Shown here in pieces: positions 44,930 through 54,862 of a stretch of 64,000 nt of DNA. The notes below the pieces were generated by a model, which worked only from the letters and a program-made list of their open reading frames with translations, ran no database searches and was not told the DNA's origin. Source of the stretch: Isoetes taiwanensis (taxonomy: Eukaryota; Streptophyta; Lycopodiopsida; Isoetales; Isoetaceae); NCBI GenBank assembly GCA_021234155.1, contig JAJEKV010000032.1:13158283-13222282 (forward strand), in the 5' to 3' direction. Each line of letters begins with the position of its first letter. Within the stretch, counting starts at the first letter, position 1. A program made the translations under genes and the position numbers.

Positions 44930-45764
44930 GTAGTGGATTATGTAATCTTGAAACGATAAAGTCGCGGCGGACATCTCAAGATTCGTCCTGGCGGACTGGC
45001 CGAATGGGAAAAGGGAGAGCCACAGACCCATCCAATTGGCAACAAGGCAAAAAAAAATGGGAACAGACAGAGTTACCAGACAGAGAAAAGGATATGAACA
45101 TGAAGATATATTTCCGAAATAAACGCGCAGAGATCTTCACAGAAAATGTCAGATCATAAATGGAAAAATGGGTATGGGAGAAACATGGAACTGATGAGAA
45201 CGGGAACAAACTGAATGAGATAATAGTATAGGTGGCGACAGACATATTTGGAAAAAAGAATGAAGTTTAGGAATAATCAGGCATTCAGCGCTTCAGTATG
45301 GTACGACAGGGAATGCAGGGAATAGAAAAGGAAAGTTAGAGACCACAAGGGCACAAAAGCATACCAAAAGGAAAAGGTGGCATACTTAAAACTGCTGATG
45401 TAAAAAAGAAACAAAAACTTATTACAGCACCAATGGGGCTTAGCAGATATGCTAAAGAAGCAACTTAAGAGGTTTTGGAAGGGACTGAAAGAAAGAAGAG
45501 GGGGGAACAAAAAGTCAGAGAAGACGCATCAAAATACTCAAGGAATTGACTGGGAAAAATACCTTAGAAAACTATATAGGACAGGGGCCATGCCAATGCC
45601 AATACCTATGTCACCAGAAGGAAAGAAGCCATGTTTCAGCGAACATGAAGTGATGGTAGCATTACAGAAAATGTCCAATAACAAAGCACCAGACCTCCAT
45701 GGACTTACTGTGGAGTTACTGAAATGTGTCGACATAGTGATAGGGAACCGGGTCACCAAAATTG
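44930..45764 (+). pseudogene. LINE ORF2 fragment cut off by an LTR
   Basis: Decayed LINE coding sequence between endonuclease and reverse transcriptase. After several frame breaks, a 134-residue frame (45449-45853) ends with CFSEHEVMVALQKMSNNKAP and HGLTVELLK, the start of a LINE reverse transcriptase. The frame runs artificially into the LTR at 45765. It sits inside the truncated LTR element, so it inserted there first and was then interrupted. Confidence 0.75.
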
Positions 45765-47298
45765 TGACGTTCCAGCACAGTATACGGTCCCAGGACGTAT
45801 ACTCCTCGTCACGCGTACACGCCACCCCGACTGACGTGTACGCCGACGTGTAGCCAGGTGGGTAGCCCCTAGGGGGCAACTTGCCAGGTATGTGCATTTA
45901 TTATTAATGTGCACATTTACCAATGTGCACATTTATTAAGGTGCACACATTTCCATGTGGGCACATTTTGCCACCTAGCCATTAAAGGCAAGTGGGCCCA
46001 TTCCAATTATCCCACATGCCAAAAAGGGATAATTGGAACCCTAGCCTAACCCCCTTGTCTATTTAGGTAGGGAAACCCTAACTTGCCCATTTTTCGTTCC
46101 TAGGGTTTTAGAGCTCTGTTTTGGCTGCCCCAAGAGCCAAAACCGCCTCCCAGAAGTTGTGTAAGCGAATTGCACCATTAGTTCTCCTTGATTCGAGCAG
46201 TTCAGCAGGATGGTGGAACTCAGGTCAGGAGGAGCAACTCAGGGATCAGGTATGTAGTCGAATTAATAGTCTAAACCTTCTTCCAGTCCTTATATCAGTA
46301 GGTTTAGCCTATTACATCGCCCTTAGCAGCTATCTAGACCTCTAGATACCAGACTCTAACTAAAGAACCTAATTCTATGACATAGATTAGATCTAGTTCT
46401 TTAGCTCTCTGTGATGTATATGGATGATGTATATCTGTGAGCTCCTTGTATTGGGAAGGGGGGTAGAGACCTCAAGCTTGGTAGTAGATGCTCCTAGATT
46501 AGCCTCTCTAGCACATTGTAGATTCGGCCTGTGTACAAGAACCACACCTGGTTGTGGGTGAAGGGGCGGTGGCTAAGAAGGAGGTTCGTGTTCGACTCTT
46601 GAGCGATCCCTACGGTGTGTAAGGCCTACCGGGGATCATTGTGACTAGGTCTAATGGCTTACCACCGAGTGTGGGTAAGGTATGGGCTCGACACCCGTGA
46701 GGTGGTGTACACCTTCTAGTGGGTTCAGTCGAATAAGGGCAGTGGCCCTCTAGTCACCTTGAGTCAACATGTAGACCTCTGGAGGGAGTGATCCCTACCT
46801 GCCCCATCGGGCGGGAGATGCAACCCGGGGAATAGCCCCTCGGCTATGCATCCGGCGGGCTCTGATCAGTCCCAACACTTTTCAGCCTACTCTGCAAAGT
46901 ATGCACAGGAGGGGCGGATGGAGTGGACAACCCTATGCCATGTTCTTATACCAGCCAAATCCATTGCCATGAATTCTGTCTGCAATGAACTCTGGAGGCC
47001 CAAGCCGTCAGTCACCCCTTCGAGTCTGAGCCTTGGGTAGGATCCCTATGTATGATGCTGATAATTGTCTATGCAGATGTTGATGCACCACCCTTCGAGG
47101 TGGATATGTGATTATGTGTATACTGACATGTATGTTAACGCTTCCGCAGCTAGGTAGGCCCTGACTTCACTCTTCCCACTGGGACTCGTTACGGGTGCAG
47201 TGATTGTGGAGGGCCCTGTATCAGTATGGACCTGGTATGGGAGATGAACTCCTGTTTGTATACGGTGAGTGCACCGTATACGAGTAGGGGACGTCACA
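45765..47298 (+). repeat. 5' LTR of the giant element
   Basis: Starts TGACGTTCCAGCACAGTATAC and ends GGGGACGTCACA (1534 bp). It shares size and block order with 42678-44420. Immediately after it the sequence reads GTGGAGCAATG where the relative has GTGGTATCAGAGCATG, so TATCAG of the primer site is missing. Confidence 0.87.
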
Positions 47299-47497
47299 GT
47301 GGAGCAATGTTCTTGGAGACCAAGAGCAAAGCACTAACCATGCTCCCAGTAGTACTAACTTGATAGGATCCTTAAACCTCGAAAAATGGAAAAAAAAAAT
47401 TATCATTTTTGTAGTTTATGCTAAGCTAGTAACAAGTTAAGTACATGGAAACATAAAAAGGCTAAAATTAGTGAGCCAACCTTCAAAAAGTAGGATG

Positions 47498-47564
47498 GTC
47501 TCACACGTCGCGCCAGGACAGATAATGAGAATCTCATTTTCGGGCTGGGCGCAACGTGTGAGAC
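47498..47564 (+). repeat. Leader hairpin B1
   Basis: 67 bp. Outer arms GTCTCACACGT and ACGTGTGAGAC, middle GCGCCAG/CTGGGCGC, inner AATGAG/CTCATT. The inner stem differs from B2 and C1 by a paired A-to-G and T-to-C change that keeps the pairing. Confidence 0.9.
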
Positions 47565-47711
47565 ATTCAACTTGAAACACCATAAAAAGTCATGAATTTC
47601 AGCAAAATAACCTGATAATTCGGATTTTAAGCTAGGAATAGCTAGAATTAGTATGTTACATTTCTAAAAACATGCTTAGAAAGTATAAAATTTAGCAATG
47701 GGACCCACCAT

Positions 47712-47778
47712 GTCTCACACGTCGCACCAGGACAGAAAATGAACTTTTCATTATCGGTCTGGGCGCAACGTGTGAGAC
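47712..47778 (+). repeat. Leader hairpin B2
   Basis: 67 bp. Same outer arms as B1, inner AATGAA/TTCATT. It starts 214 bp after B1 and ends 187 bp before the H3-like ATG. Confidence 0.9.
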
Positions 47779-47856
47779 CACGCTTAAATTTAGGTGTTCT
47801 AGGTGTTTTAGACAACCCAAAAAGGTAGTTTGAAATTTAACCTAAAATCGGCCGCC

Positions 47857-47864
47857 TATAAATA
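47857..47864 (+). promoter_or_regulatory. Internal TATA box before the H3-like ORF
   Basis: TATAAATA in CCTATAAATAAACC, 108 bases before the ATG. The downstream sequence (CCCATTTC, GCTCTC, AGGCGATCTTC) parallels that behind the TATA box at 58993, indicating a duplicated promoter module. Confidence 0.65.
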
Positions 47865-47964
47865 AACCTAGGCCCTCCCATTTCCGCGTACCTCCCTCAG
47901 AAATCTGCTCTCATTTGCCAAGGCGATCTTCTGGCGCGCAGCTCGGATCGGCGAACCGTCGAAT

Positions 47965-48197
47965 ATGGCCCGGACAAAACAGACTGCCAGGAAGCCCCGT
48001 CCAGGCGAATCTTCCAGCGCCCACGATCCTGCCCTGATACAGAGGATACTGCAAGAACGCCTTTTCAGGCAAGGCGAATCTTCATCGAGTGAGAAGGCAG
48101 ACTCGGACCAAAGCGACGGGACAGAGGTCCTAGGCGAGGAGCAGCCGGATGTCATGCACCAAATCTTCGAAGAAATCGCCGAGGAGGAAAGGAGGAG
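47965..48197 (+). pseudogene. Histone H3-like protein, 5' part with exact H3 tail
   Basis: The ATG opens MARTKQTARKPRPGESS. After the initiator Met, the residues ARTKQTARK equal histone H3 residues 1-9, including Lys4 and Lys9; Ser10 is replaced by Pro. An acidic, serine-rich stretch follows (SSSSEKADSDQSDGTEV, FEEIAEEERR). At 48198 the frame enters the LTR of a nested element, and the apparent continuation to 48324 is LTR sequence. Ignoring the nested element and one AGGAG target copy, the frame continues at 57355 and stays open to 58387, giving 421 residues. The start is supported by the TATA box and by the exact H3 tail. Canonical H3 has 135 residues, so this is an H3 with a ~320-residue insertion between tail and fold. 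Confidence 0.9.
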
Positions 48198-49089
48198 TGA
48201 TAAGAGCGTTGACCCAATAGACCAACAAGAGCAGACTAAGGAAGATTCTGAAAACGAGCTATCAGATTATGCAACCCATTTCAAAAGAGCTCGTAGAGGC
48301 TCTACAGGAAAAAGTCCAGTCTGAAGCATGAGCTGAGGAACTTAGGTTAATTTCAAGTTTCATTACGTTGACATTGTTTTGCATTTGTTCACATGGAAAA
48401 CCACATAAAAATTACAAACATTTGAAAATACAAAAAAATAAAAAAAAAAAAAAGAAGAAAAGAAGGCAAATGGGTTTGGCAAGAATCAACGTTGGAGTTT
48501 TAGGGCAGCGGGAAAGTCCACGTGGAGACGGTTGCAAGGCATGGTAGTTACCTCCGGGTCTGATTCCGGTTATTGGGGAGCGGTTTTGGAGCAGTTCGAG
48601 AAGCAAGCTACTCTATTTAAGGTCTGATTTCGAATGAAAGAGGAGAGTGATGAGAGAGAGAAACTATGCCGGTTGTGCATCATTGTACTTGTTCTTATGA
48701 ATGAATGTAACACCCATTTGCCTAATTTGTGATTCTTCGTTGATGGGTAGCATTCTTGAATTGCATAGTTCTTGCATTCATGTCTCATTTCTCCAATCAT
48801 TTCTCAAATTGAGTTGGGTTATTGCATATGCAAGCGCATGAGTAGTCCAAGAGTTAGACTTGATCTTAGCTTGGGTTTTATGAGTATGGGCAAACCATTT
48901 GACTCCCTCTAAATTTATGTGCATTTGCAAACATACCCACAGATTTAACTATGATGGATATCATGACGTTGGAGGATGTGGATGTTTTATTCGGTGATGT
49001 TCCGGTAAGTCATTAGCTAATTCTAAGAATCCCTAGAGTTTTGCTTTGATGTCTTTTGTGTATGGTAAGGGGGTGAGAGACCCTTAACA
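48198..49089 (+). repeat. 5' LTR of the nested element
   Basis: TG...CA termini and near-identity to 56465-57349. A TATTTAAGG promoter-like word is near 48612. Confidence 0.95.
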
Positions 49090-49094
49090 TATTT

Positions 49095-49111
49095 TGGTTC
49101 CGTTGCCGGGA
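49095..49111 (+). promoter_or_regulatory. Primer-binding site, tRNA-Asp-like
   Basis: TGGTTCCGTTGCCGGGA starts six bases after the LTR. It matches the plant tRNA-Asp 3' end complement (TGGCGCCGTTGCCGGGG) except at three positions. Confidence 0.75.
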
Positions 49112-49601
49112 CTTGGATTAGCTAATTGGATAATGATTTGTGGTTATGGACCCACTTCATATAATAAAAAGAAAACTGCGCAGGAAAACTAAAAGATATG
49201 TTGCTAAAATGTCCACAGGTGGAATATGTTGCAAAAAGCCAATAGCTCTTAGGACTCCCACTGAATTGTTGGAATTATTAGCTCATAATTGGCCTTCTCA
49301 TACTAAGAAATCAGCCAAGAGAATGAGAGGAAGTATTACTTGGAATTAAGAGTTACTTTTAAAAGAGTTAGCACTGTTATTAAGCTGAAAATTGGGTCTG
49401 TATCAGACCTAAATATTCAGAGTTATACTCCCTGTTTTGAGCTGAAATTTAGTCTACACATAGTAGTAATAGTGCTTAACAAGATGGCCAAATTTCAGAC
49501 CTTCATTCGGAAGATTGATGGCTCAGGAACATGCAATGCGTAGCAGCCCTGCATCTGCACATGGTATAACTTGGAGAAACAATACATTGAAATGCTAATT
49601 G

Positions 49602-51719
49602 ATGTATAAGAGCCTTGCGGAGGAACGCAAGAAAAGACAAGAAATAAGAGAGAAACAAGAAAGAGAAAGAACTGAAAGACGAGCTAAAAGGGAGCAACAA
49701 AAATTAGCAGTTGAAAGGCAATCCCAAATCTTACCAGATATCAAGAGTATTTTTACCATGAGCACTTCTAATCGTAGGTATCCTAAATATGGATCCGGGA
49801 AAGACAAGGATACGGATCCTAAGACGCATGTGATGCAATTTGAAGCTATAAGCACCTTAAATGGAGAGGGATCTGACGACTTGCGAATAGCATTGTTCCC
49901 AACTACTTTGGAAGGGAAAGTGGCTACTTGGGTATATGAAAACATAGGGAATGTAAAAACTTGGGCTGAATTAAAGAAAAAGTTTTTGGATGCTTTTCAT
50001 ACAGTGCCAACAAACAAGGAGTTAAAAGAAGAATTGAGAGTTATACAGATTAAGCCCGATGAGAAACCCAAAGACTTTGGTGTTAGAATCTCTGAGCTTG
50101 CTAGCAAGATAAGTCCTAAACCTCACGAAGAGGATATTGTAACTTGGTTTGTCCAAGGATTTCCTGCAAGGTTAAAATTACAACTTGAGTTGGAAAGTCC
50201 TGACACCTTAGATAAGGCAGTGAGACGAGCTGCTGAGTTAAACTCTATTTTGGGTGCCGAAAGGCATGTGAAACCAGAATTAGAGAACTTGGTTCAAAAG
50301 AAAGTGAATCAAGAAATTAAAGGTGTGCGAGATTTCCAAAATAAGATGCAGCAAGATATTCAGGAAAATTTGAGAAAACTTACTTTAGGCGAAGCTAAAC
50401 GGAGCTATATTTGGTGCACAAAATGCTCAAAGGCTGGTCATTATGCCAATGAGTGTCGAATGAGTACAACAAGGAGCTATTGTCACATTTGTGATAGAGA
50501 TAATCACAATACAAAAGATTGTTTCTTCAATGCAAAGAATAAAGGGAAAACAACTACAGAAGCTTACGCTGTGTCCACAGGAACGTTTCAAAAGAGAGAC
50601 AGGGATGTTGTAGAATGTTGGAAGTGTGGTACCAAGGGACACTTTGCAAGGGATTGCAAGGCTCCTATGACAAAAATGACCTCAAAGAAAGAAGAACTTA
50701 AGTTGGAACAAGCAAGAATGGTGAGTTTGGAACAAAAATCGGTGGATTTTAATGCTGTTACTAGAAGTAAGGCTGCACAAACAGGAATTCACATAGAGCC
50801 TTTAAAGAGTACACCTCGTCAAAGTAAGGAGAAATACCCAAACATAGAGGAAGAAAAGGAGACTTATGAATTTGCCAAAGGGCAAATTCAAGAGCTGCAG
50901 GATACGACATACACAACACAAGGAGAAGATGCAGATATCATAGAACTCAAAAGGCTTAAAGATCAAATCAGTGGAATCAAAATTCCCACACCTTTAAGAG
51001 TCATAGCAAAGTACTTACCTGGATTTAAGGAATTTCCAATGATTGATAGAATTGCAGATACTGATGTACTTACATTAAGAGAAAAGGTACAGGAAACTAT
51101 GATACCTTTATCCCTAGAAATTTTAGCCAAGTATGTTCCAGACATGGCAATACCTGCAGAATTATATGAAAGACATGCAGAAGTATATGAAAGGCAAACT
51201 GTATTATCAGCATTCAAAAGCGAACCCATAGATAAATTGACACCAATGCTGACAGTGGAAATACAAGAACTAAATGTTCCTAAGGTACCTATTGATGGAG
51301 GAGCTGGAATTAACATTATGGCAAATAGTCTAAGGAAAAAGCTCAAATTAGGAGAATTGATTAATGCACCATTCAAGCTTAAAATGGCAGATCATCGTAA
51401 AGTCGAGCCACTAGGTATCGTGAAGGATGTATCTTTCGTGATTGCTGGTCTAGATTTTCAGCAGGACTTTGTCATATTAGATACGAAAACAGGAGGAGCA
51501 GTTGATTACCAGTTACTACTTGGTAGGCCATGGCTTAGAGAAGCAAAGGTTCTACATAACTGGTATGACAATTCAGTACAGATCACCAAGCAAGGCAAAA
51601 CTACCAAAATAGACTTGACCACCAGAAATGCTTGCATCTTAGAAGACCAACAAATCTTTTCGGATAGTGAAGAAGAGGAGGAGATATATGAGGAGTATGA
51701 AGATGAAGAAGACTTATAA
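49602..51719 (+). CDS. Gag-protease of the nested Athila/Tat-like element
   Basis: The first ATG is at 49602 (MYKSLAEERKKRQEIREKQ). A charged coiled-coil start is followed by a retrotransposon gag domain (LFPTTLEGKVATWVYENIG, WAELKKKFLDAF, KPKDFGVRISELASKI). Three CCHC-type knuckles begin at residues 272 (CTKCSKAGHYANEC), 294 (CHICDRDNHNTKDC) and 339 (CWKCGTKGHFARDC). The aspartic protease motif is P-I-D-G-G-A-G-I-N-I-M, with the catalytic Asp at about residue 565 and GGA in place of the usual SGA. The frame ends 52 bases into the overlap with the next ORF, so pol would need a frameshift, or a frame error occurred. The ORF itself is intact. Confidence 0.92.
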   Translation: MYKSLAEERKKRQEIREKQERERTERRAKREQQKLAVERQSQILPDIKSIFTMSTSNRRYPKYGSGKDKDTDPKTHVMQFEAISTLNGEGSDDLRIALFPTTLEGKVATWVYENIGNVKTWAELKKKFLDAFHTVPTNKELKEELRVIQIKPDEKPKDFGVRISELASKISPKPHEEDIVTWFVQGFPARLKLQLELESPDTLDKAVRRAAELNSILGAERHVKPELENLVQKKVNQEIKGVRDFQNKMQQDIQENLRKLTLGEAKRSYIWCTKCSKAGHYANECRMSTTRSYCHICDRDNHNTKDCFFNAKNKGKTTTEAYAVSTGTFQKRDRDVVECWKCGTKGHFARDCKAPMTKMTSKKEELKLEQARMVSLEQKSVDFNAVTRSKAAQTGIHIEPLKSTPRQSKEKYPNIEEEKETYEFAKGQIQELQDTTYTTQGEDADIIELKRLKDQISGIKIPTPLRVIAKYLPGFKEFPMIDRIADTDVLTLREKVQETMIPLSLEILAKYVPDMAIPAELYERHAEVYERQTVLSAFKSEPIDKLTPMLTVEIQELNVPKVPIDGGAGINIMANSLRKKLKLGELINAPFKLKMADHRKVEPLGIVKDVSFVIAGLDFQQDFVILDTKTGGAVDYQLLLGRPWLREAKVLHNWYDNSVQITKQGKTTKIDLTTRNACILEDQQIFSDSEEEEEIYEEYEDEEDL

Positions 51720-53232
51720 TTTATTACCTGTGGAATCAGAATTATGTTACATGGCTGAGCTAGTAGAAGAAAATATTCATGAACCCAAGGAAGAACATGT
51801 TGTTCTCCAAGTTAGACCAGCACATCAAATTCAAGGGGATGTCTTACATCCTTACCTTACCACTCCACAAACTGAGGAAATCAATTTAGGGACAGAAAAT
51901 GAGTCTCAAATAGTTCGGATTGGGGTGCAATTACCTAAAGGAATACGTGAAGCTGCAATTAAATTACTTCAGCAGTACAAAGATGTATTTGCTTGGAGTT
52001 ATGCAGATTTGAGAGGAATTGATCCAGAGATTTGCCTCATGAGAATTCCCCTTGTTCCTCAAACTAAACCTGTTTATCAGAGAGCATATCGGATGAACCC
52101 TAATTTTGCAGCAAGTGTAAAAGAAGAAATTCAAAAGTTGCTGCAGGTTGGATTTATATTTGAAGTGGACACTTGTGAATGGGTCTCGCCAATAGTTGTG
52201 GTACTTAAAAAGAATGGTAAGTTGCGTGTTTGTGTAGATTTCCGCAAACTAAATGAAGTAACTGAGAAGGACCACTTTCCCCTACCGTTCACAGATCAAG
52301 TGTTAGAAAAAGTTGCAGGAAATGAATGCTATTCCTTTATGGATGGCTTCAGCGGATACAATCAGATCAGAATTCATCCAACAGATCAATTGAAAACGAC
52401 GTTCATCACTCCATTTGGTACTTACGCTTATAAAGTAATGCCATTCGGATTGAGCAATGCCCCTTCCCTGTTTCAACGTGTTATGCTAATGGTTTTCAAG
52501 GGCTACATAGGTAACTTTATGGAAATCTTTTTAGATGACTTTACAGTCTTCAGTTGCTTCAATGACCATATCACTAAACTTCGTTTATGCTTTGAAAGAT
52601 GTCGCCAGTATGGTGTATCTCTAAACCCAGAAAAATGCATTTTCTTAGTGAAACATGGAATGCTATTGGGACATATTGTATCTAAGGAAGGTCTTTTGAC
52701 CGATCCTAGCAAAATACAAGCTATTTTACCTCCAAAGAATATTACAGAAGTAAAGAGATTCATGGGCAAGGCAAATTACTATCGTAAATTCTGTAATAAG
52801 TTAGCTGATATAGCTACGCCATTAAATGAGCTAGTAAGTCCCAAAAATAAGTTTCAATGGACTTCAAAATGCCAAGAAGCATTTGACAAGATAAAAGGCT
52901 TAATGACTTCAGCTCCGGTGTTGATAGCCCCAAATTGGGATCAAGAATTTCACGTACATGTGGATGCCTCAAAAATAGCAATTGGAGCAGTCCTAGCTCA
53001 ACAGACAAATTCAAAGGTCCATCAGCCTATACATTTTGCTAGTAAACAACTAAATGCTGCAGAAAGAAACTATAGCACTACAGAGCGTGAGGGGTTAGCT
53101 ATGGTGTTCGCAGTACAAAAGTTTCGGCACTACTTGTTAGGAAACTATTTCACGTTTTATGTGGACCACCAGGCACTATTATACTTGATTAATAAACCAT
53201 GCATCACAAGGAGAATTAAAGATGGTTGTTAA
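51667..53232 (+). CDS. Reverse transcriptase-RNase H of the nested element
   Basis: 521 codons. RT motifs in order are [51 protein letters not shown] and the catalytic FLDD (first Asp about residue 290), then LLGHIVSKEGL and VKRFMGKANYYRKFCN. RNase H follows with FHVHVDASKIAIGAVLAQQ and YSTTEREGLAMVFAVQKFRHY. The frame breaks at the end of RNase H (CITRRIKDG), and coding continues one frame over at 53226. Ty3/gypsy-type domain order. Confidence 0.93.
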   Translation: MKKRRRYMRSMKMKKTYNLLPVESELCYMAELVEENIHEPKEEHVVLQVRPAHQIQGDVLHPYLTTPQTEEINLGTENESQIVRIGVQLPKGIREAAIKLLQQYKDVFAWSYADLRGIDPEICLMRIPLVPQTKPVYQRAYRMNPNFAASVKEEIQKLLQVGFIFEVDTCEWVSPIVVVLKKNGKLRVCVDFRKLNEVTEKDHFPLPFTDQVLEKVAGNECYSFMDGFSGYNQIRIHPTDQLKTTFITPFGTYAYKVMPFGLSNAPSLFQRVMLMVFKGYIGNFMEIFLDDFTVFSCFNDHITKLRLCFERCRQYGVSLNPEKCIFLVKHGMLLGHIVSKEGLLTDPSKIQAILPPKNITEVKRFMGKANYYRKFCNKLADIATPLNELVSPKNKFQWTSKCQEAFDKIKGLMTSAPVLIAPNWDQEFHVHVDASKIAIGAVLAQQTNSKVHQPIHFASKQLNAAERNYSTTEREGLAMVFAVQKFRHYLLGNYFTFYVDHQALLYLINKPCITRRIKDGC

Positions 53233-53801
53233 TCTTACAAGAATTTAATTTCAAAATTGTTTTGAAGCCTGGTAGTGCTCATACGATTCCAGATCACTTA
53301 TCTAGATTGACAAATGGTGATCCACCTACAGGTATAAACATTGAATTGCCTGATGTGAGTCTGTTTAGAGTCATAGCAACACCACCTTGGTATGCTGGTA
53401 TCACCGAATACTTGGCATCAGGAAACTACCCAACAGAACTTACAACATCTCAAAGAAAGGACTTCATTCGTAAAGCCACAAAGTTTTGTCTTATTGCTGG
53501 CCAATTGTATAAGAGAGGTCAAGATAACGTCTTGAGGAGATGTGTATTACCCCATGAGGTTGCACCTATCATGGAAGAAGCTCATCGAGGTGTTGGTGGG
53601 GGACACTTTGGTACTGAAATTACAGCTCGCAAAATATTACAAGCAGGTTACTGGTGGCCCACACTGTTTAGGGACTGCACCAAAGAAATTCGGACCTGCG
53701 ATATATGTCAGCGCATGGGAAAGCCTAGTGAGCGCAATTATATGCCTCTCACTCCAGTGTTGCCTTTGGGGCCCTTTGAAAAGTGGGGTATGGATTTCTA
53801 G
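53226..53801 (+). pseudogene. End of RNase H and integrase zinc-binding domain
   Basis: Begins with LQEFNFKIVLKPGSAHTIPD and HLSRL (end of RNase H), then the integrase HHCC domain: AHRGVGGGHFGTEITARKIL with the two His, and IRTCDICQRMG with the two Cys. It ends GPFEKWGMDF at a one-base frameshift just before the integrase core. Confidence 0.88.
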
Positions 53802-54250
53802 GGCCTGTCAATCCCCCTGCTATTAGAACAAAGGCACAATACATACTAATTCTAACAGATTATAACACCAAATGGGCAGAAGCTAGAGCTTTGAAAGACA
53901 ATACGGCATTGAGTGTTGCGAAAGTTTTGTACCAGTAAATAATCACGAGGTTTGGCTGTCCCGTGGAACTTGTAAGTGATCGAGGTGTTCATTTCATTAA
54001 TGACACCATCCGAATATTGACTCAAAACTTTATGATTCTACATTATAAGTCAACACCATATTATCCTAGAGCCAATGGGCAAGCCGAGTCTACAAATAAG
54101 ACTCTAATTACAATATTACGCAAAATATGTGATTCTAAATGAACAGATTGGGAGCTTAAACTTCCAGCGGTTCTTTGGGCTTATAGGACATCCTATAAAG
54201 TAAGCACTGGACAAACACCTTTTCAGTTAACTTATGGAGTTGAGGCAATC
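53796..54250 (+). pseudogene. Integrase catalytic core with nonsense codons
   Basis: Read one frame over, FLGPVNPPAIRTKAQYIL continues with LTDYNTKWAEA (first Asp), VELVSDRGVHFIND (second Asp) and YPRANGQAESTNKT (Glu), a complete DDE triad. A TAA near 53938 (after KVLYQ) and a TGA near 54139 (after KICDSK) interrupt it. With the upstream frameshift, this copy cannot make integrase. Confidence 0.88.
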
Positions 54251-54862
54251 ATGCCCTTTGAATTTCTGATTCCCAGTCTGCGCATAGCAGTAAAGCACAA
54301 ATTATCCCCTACAGGATCCTTAGAGCATAGATTATTACAACTTGAAGCTTTGGATGAGAAACGACAGCATGCACTATGGCAACAAGAAGTGAATAAGAAA
54401 GCTAGAAAGGCATGGATCGATAAAAAACAGAAAAAGAAAAACATAAAACAAGGTGAGAAAGTTCTATTGTATGACTCTAGGTACAAGCAACATCCGGGAA
54501 AATTAAAAATCAGATGGTTGGGTCCCTTTTTAATCCATCAAGTAAATAACAATGGCTCAGTGCAACTAGCAGATTTGGAAGGACATTTACTACCTTTAAT
54601 TGTAAATGGTAGTAGGTTAAAGAAATATTTTGATAAACCTACCATTGATATCCATATAGCAATACTAGTCCCAAAGGAAAAGAGCTTAAAGATTACTATA
54701 TATATTTGGGAATGGCAAGAGAGCTTCCTCCAACGGAAGTTCTATCATAAGCTCCATAGGGCAAAACAATCAAATGCTATTTTACAGTTAATTATGACAC
54801 CAATCCCTGGACCAGCAGCCAAGCATTGGTGGAATGATGCAGCCATGGCGATTTTGGGATGA
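54251..54862 (+). pseudogene. Integrase C-terminal domain
   Basis: Continues the integrase after the core. Basic helical residues (KKARKAWIDKKQKKKNIKQG) are followed by the SH3-like GPY/F-type segment RWLGPFLIHQVNNNGSVQL. I see no chromodomain, in agreement with the Athila/Tat branch. It overlaps the next ORF by 29 bases. Confidence 0.85.

Noticed and set aside
42678-47298. The two LTRs as the 5' and 3' ends of one short element
   Set aside because: They are of similar size but clearly diverged, and the second is followed by a primer-site remnant and its own leader, so it is a 5' LTR.
48198-48324. Apparent C-terminal end of the H3-tail ORF (SDKSVDPIDQQEQTKEDS and on)
   Set aside because: This is LTR sequence, also present at 56465 onward. 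The true continuation of the ORF is at 57355.
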